In this document: piece after piece, positions 60,578 to 64,000 of the stretch
How positions within the stretch are numbered: position 1 is the first letter of the stretch
How the letters are laid out: the number at the start of each line of letters is the position of its first letter
Source: Trachythela sp. YZ-2020
Taxonomy: Eukaryota > Cnidaria > Anthozoa > Malacalcyonacea > Clavulariidae
Assembly (NCBI GenBank): GCA_016169945.1
Contig: JADLSH010000393.1
Span: 5,287,501-5,351,500, forward strand
Length of the DNA stretch: 64,000 nt
Direction: 5' to 3'
The notes under the pieces: model-generated
What the model was told of the DNA's origin: nothing
The model's database searches: none
The model's input: the letters and a program-made list of their open reading frames with translations, nothing else
Made by a program: the position numbers and the translations under genes

Positions 60578-60627
60578 CATCTGAAGATATGCGGGGGATA
60601 AGACACAGTTCTGCTTTTGTCCACCCA
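60264..60627 (+). repeat. 110-bp direct duplication at the Helitron 3' side
   Basis: 'gcgattggacaacctatggc' and the following 90 bases at 60264-60372 reappear at 60518-60627 with one small insertion ('gaagatgcggg' against 'gaagatatgcggg'). The first copy is in the natural helicase frame; the second is read in a different frame and supplies the ORF's stop. Confidence 0.9.
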
Positions 60628-60834
60628 CAGTTAATAGACTAAGCTGGTTTGGCTAGCTGGCCACACCCCCAATATATGTTATTGTTCTCAATTATTCGCG
60701 TCACGTGATGTTTTTGGTGCATAGGGTGTGAAAACACAATAGAGTTTTGTATTGCTGGGAAGTACTTCTGTTCGAAAACTGCAAAGTTATCCTCATTGGG
60801 TCGCAAATTTTAAGTGTTTTACAGTTGGCACACA

Positions 60835-63800
60835 ATGCCAGGTGCCAACTGTGCTCTGTTTGGCTGTTCAACTAGTCGAAAGAGTGATCTTTCACTATTT
60901 AAAATACCTTTTCCCGGGCGAGGCGACTCCGAGGTTACAGTGAAATTGAAGACGGATGCTCGCAAAGAATGGCTTCGAGTAATTATTAGGACAAGGGAAA
61001 TGACACCAGAGCTGAAGAAAAAGATTGACGCAAACACTATCTTTTTATGTGAACGACATTTTAAACCTGAAGTGATTTTTCAACGTAAGTATTGACCGCT
61101 TATTTTTGCGCAAATTTATGGTAATTAGACACTTCGTATACCGAGCTTGTATAAACATTGGGTAGACTGTCTGTTTATAGTTTACGTTCATTTATTTTGT
61201 AGATGCGAAGAGAAAATCCTTAGAAACCGGTGCTGTTCCTACAGAAAACCTTCCTTTAAGAAGCCACGAGTCGAAGGCAAAAACACGACGACCTCTCTTG
61301 CGACAAAATACCGCGGAAGCTAGCGAGGGTACTTCGACTTCAGAATCTTCGCCACCTGTTGAGATGGGAAGTGATTTACTACCTGATGAAAGCTTCGAAG
61401 AGTTTGCCGATAAAATAAGGGAAATTATACCTGATCCATGGATCATAACAACGTGCAACAACACGGAGATTAGAATTGAACTTTCGGACACAACTTACTC
61501 AATTCCAAGATACGTGTTACATGTTGATTCGTGCTTGCAATTTTCGCTACATATTTACAATTGGCTGCTACCTGATATTCATCCTTTGTACACTACGCAC
61601 CGACGACGAATTGACTCTGCTGGAGTTGCTGAACTTTTGCAAGCCATCAAAGGTGAGAAATATCTGATATGCGAAGGATTACGCCACGATGAGTATATTC
61701 AGTCTGTTGCTAAAGATCCTGGTGACACAAGCCATTCGTCCTTTAGCGATTCTGATGTTGTACGGCATTCCATTCCAAAGAGCATCGATATGGAGTCAAA
61801 TTTTGGAGTTCTGGTAGTTTTTCGTTGTGTGGATTGCCAGCTCCTACTTGGTAGAGAAGTTGATGGAGAGCAAGTGATTTGTGATCCATGTAAGCAGGTA
61901 CAAAAGAAGATTCTAGTGCAACAAAATCGAAAGAAACGTTCTTCTAGTGCCCCTGCTAAAGCTAAAGCTCCCCTGGCTGCCTGTAGCTCTGAAAAGCTTA
62001 GAGCAACAGTGGTAGCTAATCGTTTGCAGTGTAAGCAACTGGAGGCGAAAGTTAAAAACCTACAAGCACAAATAGAGAAGAATTCGGTGAGTGTGAGTGA
62101 GCCCTTTGAGAAGGATCTATTGACCATCATGAGTGGACAGAATCTAGATTCCACCCCACACATGAAGTTCTTTTGGGAACAACAAATCCACCTGCTGAAA
62201 ACAAAGAAAATGGGACGCAGGTATCATCCCCAAATGATCCGATTCGCACTATCTATACACTGCAAATCTCCTTCTGCATATCGAGAGCTTAGAGACAGTG
62301 GAGCTCTTATATTACCCAGTGAACGTGTTCTTCGTGATTACAAGAACTATTTTAAACCTGGAGCGGGCATTATTAAAGTGAACATTGAAGAACTGAAAGA
62401 GAAATCTTCAAAGTTTACTGGAATCCAAAAGTATGTTGCGGTCATCATGGACGAGATGAAGATTCAGGAAAATCTTGTTTTCGACAAAACGTCTGGTGAG
62501 CTGATTGGCTTCATTGATCTTGGGGATCCGTTAACCACTTTTGCCAATGTGGATGAAGATATCCCTATTGCATCCCATGCACTGGCTTTCTTGGTTAGGG
62601 GGCTTTGCACCAATTTGAAGCATGTTGTTGCCTATTATTTTACTGGCAATGTGACATCATTTCAGTTGCTTCCATTGTTTTGGAAAGTGGTTGGAGTGCT
62701 TGAAACAACAGTAAAATTATGGGTAATAGCAGCTGTCAATGATGGTGCTTCCCCTAACCGGAAATTCTTTGCACTCCACGTCAAGCTCGGTGGCACACTA
62801 CCTGATGGTCTTGTTTACAAGACACCCAACCTCTTCTTTCTGGCTCGGATGATCTATTTCTTTGCGGACGTGCCTCATTTGATCAAGACCACCAGAAACT
62901 GTCTCTACAACTCTGGCTCAGGCTCGTGTAGTCGGTACATGTGGAATGACGGTCAGTATCTGTTGTTTAGGCATATTGCTGACCTGTTCCACCATGATCA
63001 GCAGTATGCTTTGCACAGATTGCCCAAACTGACACTGGATCATGTTCTGTTGACTGGATACTACTCCAAGATGAAGGTACAAACTCTATTTTAGATTAGA
63101 ATTGTATAATTGATTAGTTACTGTCGATGCAAAATTTGATAGAAAATTGCTCAACTTCCTGTTTGTGTGAATGGACCAATGGCTATTTGTTTCAGTGACT
63201 GATTGACCAATTGGGAACAAGGATGCCAGTAAACAGGAAGTTGAGCAATTTTCTATCAAATGTATTTTTCAAATTGATGAACTGAATTTTCTATTGCATC
63301 GACAGTAGGATTTTAGCTTTTAATTTTTATCTCTATCATAGCAGCTACTTTTGCTTGGCTGATCAAGTTAACCTTTATATTAAATATTTAACAATTATTC
63401 GCCGAAGGCAAGGTGAATAAAAACCGAGACGAAGTCGAGGCGAATAATTGTTTTAGTAAAATTACATAGGTGATTATTTGGAAAAAAATAAAGAATGCAC
63501 ATTTCAAAAATATTTTAATTTAATATTTACAATAAAAGCAGCTTAAAAACGCTTTAGGTGATTATCGCGTATTAATCCGAGGTAGCGCAACCAATCAGCG
63601 TTGAGAATTTTCAATAATCACCTATGTAATTTTACTAATGTATATTATTATGATTAAGGTAAAACTGGCTGTTCAAGTCCTGAGTATAACTGTTTCAACT
63701 TGTTTGCTGGAGAGTGAAGATCCAAGTGTTGTTGGCACTGCAGTGTTCTGCCAGATGATCAATGATTTTTTTGATTGTTCGAATGTCAGGTCATTGACGG

Positions 63801-64000
63801 AGCATGAAAGAAAGCGAAATGATCGGATCAAGCCCTACGAAAGCCCTGATGATGACCGTCTTGTTTGGATGAAGGATACTTTCCTGAAATACTTGGAAGA
63901 CTGGAGAGCAAGTGTTGCCGAAAGAGATGGTCCATACAAACCTATTCAAAGGGAAAAGATGTTTCTGTCCCGCCAGACCTATGAAGGTTTCAAGATAACC
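60835..64000 (+). CDS. P-element/THAP9-like transposase, partial (runs off the window)
   Basis: Exons 60835-61084, 61203-63076 and 63659-64000 join in phase (1, then 0) with GT-AG introns, and the product of over 820 residues has no stop. Residues 1-85 form a THAP C2CH finger (ANCALFGC at the start, KEWLRVI, CERHF), followed by HAKRKSLETGAVPTENLP, the AVPT box usual after THAP. A four-Cys knuckle (FRCVDCQLLLGREV, ICDPCKQVQKK) and a coiled coil (LRATVVANRLQCKQLEAKVK) precede the catalytic part. That part holds FFWEQQIHLLKTKKMGRRYH and SPSAYRELRDSGALILPSE, then KYVAVIMDEMKIQENL with the first Asp and WVIAAVNDGASPNRKFF with the second. The last exon begins VKLAVQVLSITVSTCLLES. This is the best-preserved element gene in the window and may be intact or domesticated. 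ATG at 60835 is chosen because THAP starts there. Confidence 0.9.
63121..63305. mobile_element. 185-bp foldback MITE in the P-element intron
   Basis: Ends CTGTCGATGCAA and TTGCATCGACAG are exact inverses, flanked by TA on both sides (63119-63120, 63306-63307). Inside, 'ttgatagaaaattgctcaac' and 'gttgagcaattttctatcaa' extend the fold. The TA flank fits Tc1/mariner mobilisation. Confidence 0.82.
63390..63637. repeat. Nested inverted repeats in the same intron
   Basis: AACAATTATTCGCC and GGCGAATAATTGTT (63390-63403, 63439-63452) form a hairpin. 'tagtaaaattacataggtga' at 63454 is answered by its complement ending 63637. A CCAAT phrase ('gcaaccaatcagcg') lies near the right end, as in the foldback at 22.8 kb. 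Confidence 0.75.

Larger units (their letters stand above)
55711..60640 (+). mobile_element. Helitron, coding part present but degraded
   Basis: Rep (HUH nuclease) and PIF1 helicase modules lie in order on one strand, the hallmark of a Helitron. The ends are uncertain. A 3' GC-rich segment 'gctggtttggctagctggcc' at about 60642-60661 may be part of the terminal hairpin. A 110-bp duplication sits at the 3' side. Confidence 0.85.

Overview
This is a eukaryotic, AT-rich window from an animal genome, most likely an early-branching aquatic invertebrate such as a cnidarian or a sponge. The placement rests on GT-AG introns, the absence of bacterial operon structure, and the mixture of transposon families; it is an inference, not a species call. 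I found no certain housekeeping gene. Nearly everything recognisable is a mobile element or something derived from one, and most copies are broken by frameshifts, stops or internal deletions.

Layout. 0-2 kb: two exons of an unrecognised gene (a Cys-rich exon and a Ser/Thr-rich last exon). 4.4-8 kb: a dead non-LTR retrotransposon, a TA-flanked element with a 189-bp satellite inside it, and a second LINE scrap. 8.2-15.3 kb (minus): a KDZ (Kyakuja-Dileera-Zisupton) transposase-type gene in about 12 exons, with one in-frame stop. Its introns hold a PIF/Harbinger-like MITE and a 274-bp tandem array carrying tRNA-like units. 17.1-23.4 kb: a complete-ended Mutator-like element with a 9-bp target duplication, long inverted ends and a frameshifted FLYWCH/MULE transposase, with several foldback elements nested in it. 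24.4-26.9 kb: a 51-bp satellite with an 893-bp higher-order duplication. 27.2-29.2 kb: a frameshifted transposase-like gene of a family I cannot name. 31.8-35.8 kb: minisatellites and a zinc-finger tyrosine recombinase (Crypton-like) gene.

36.2-38.4 kb: a non-autonomous element with inverted ends of about 180 bp. 38.5-42.3 kb: a THAP/DDE_Tnp_4 transposon rearranged into an inverted duplication. 43.7-44.3 kb: an hAT transposase scrap. 46.1-46.5 kb: a second, smaller Crypton-like copy. 47.7-50.3 kb (minus): a Ulp1-like protease with a PHD finger plus a transposase-like remnant. These lie head-to-head with a DDE/SAP/SH3-like gene at 50.9-52.7 kb (plus). 55.7-60.6 kb: a Helitron with Rep (HUH) and PIF1 helicase. 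60.8-64 kb: an open P-element/THAP9-like transposase gene with consistent splice phases that runs off the window.

In short, this is a transposon graveyard with two better-preserved genes: the KDZ-type gene and the P-element-type gene. The points most worth following are the intron-rich KDZ gene, the unnamed 27-29 kb family, the divergent Ulp1-PHD and DDE-SAP locus, the tRNA-like tandem array, and elements whose own ends have been amplified into satellite.
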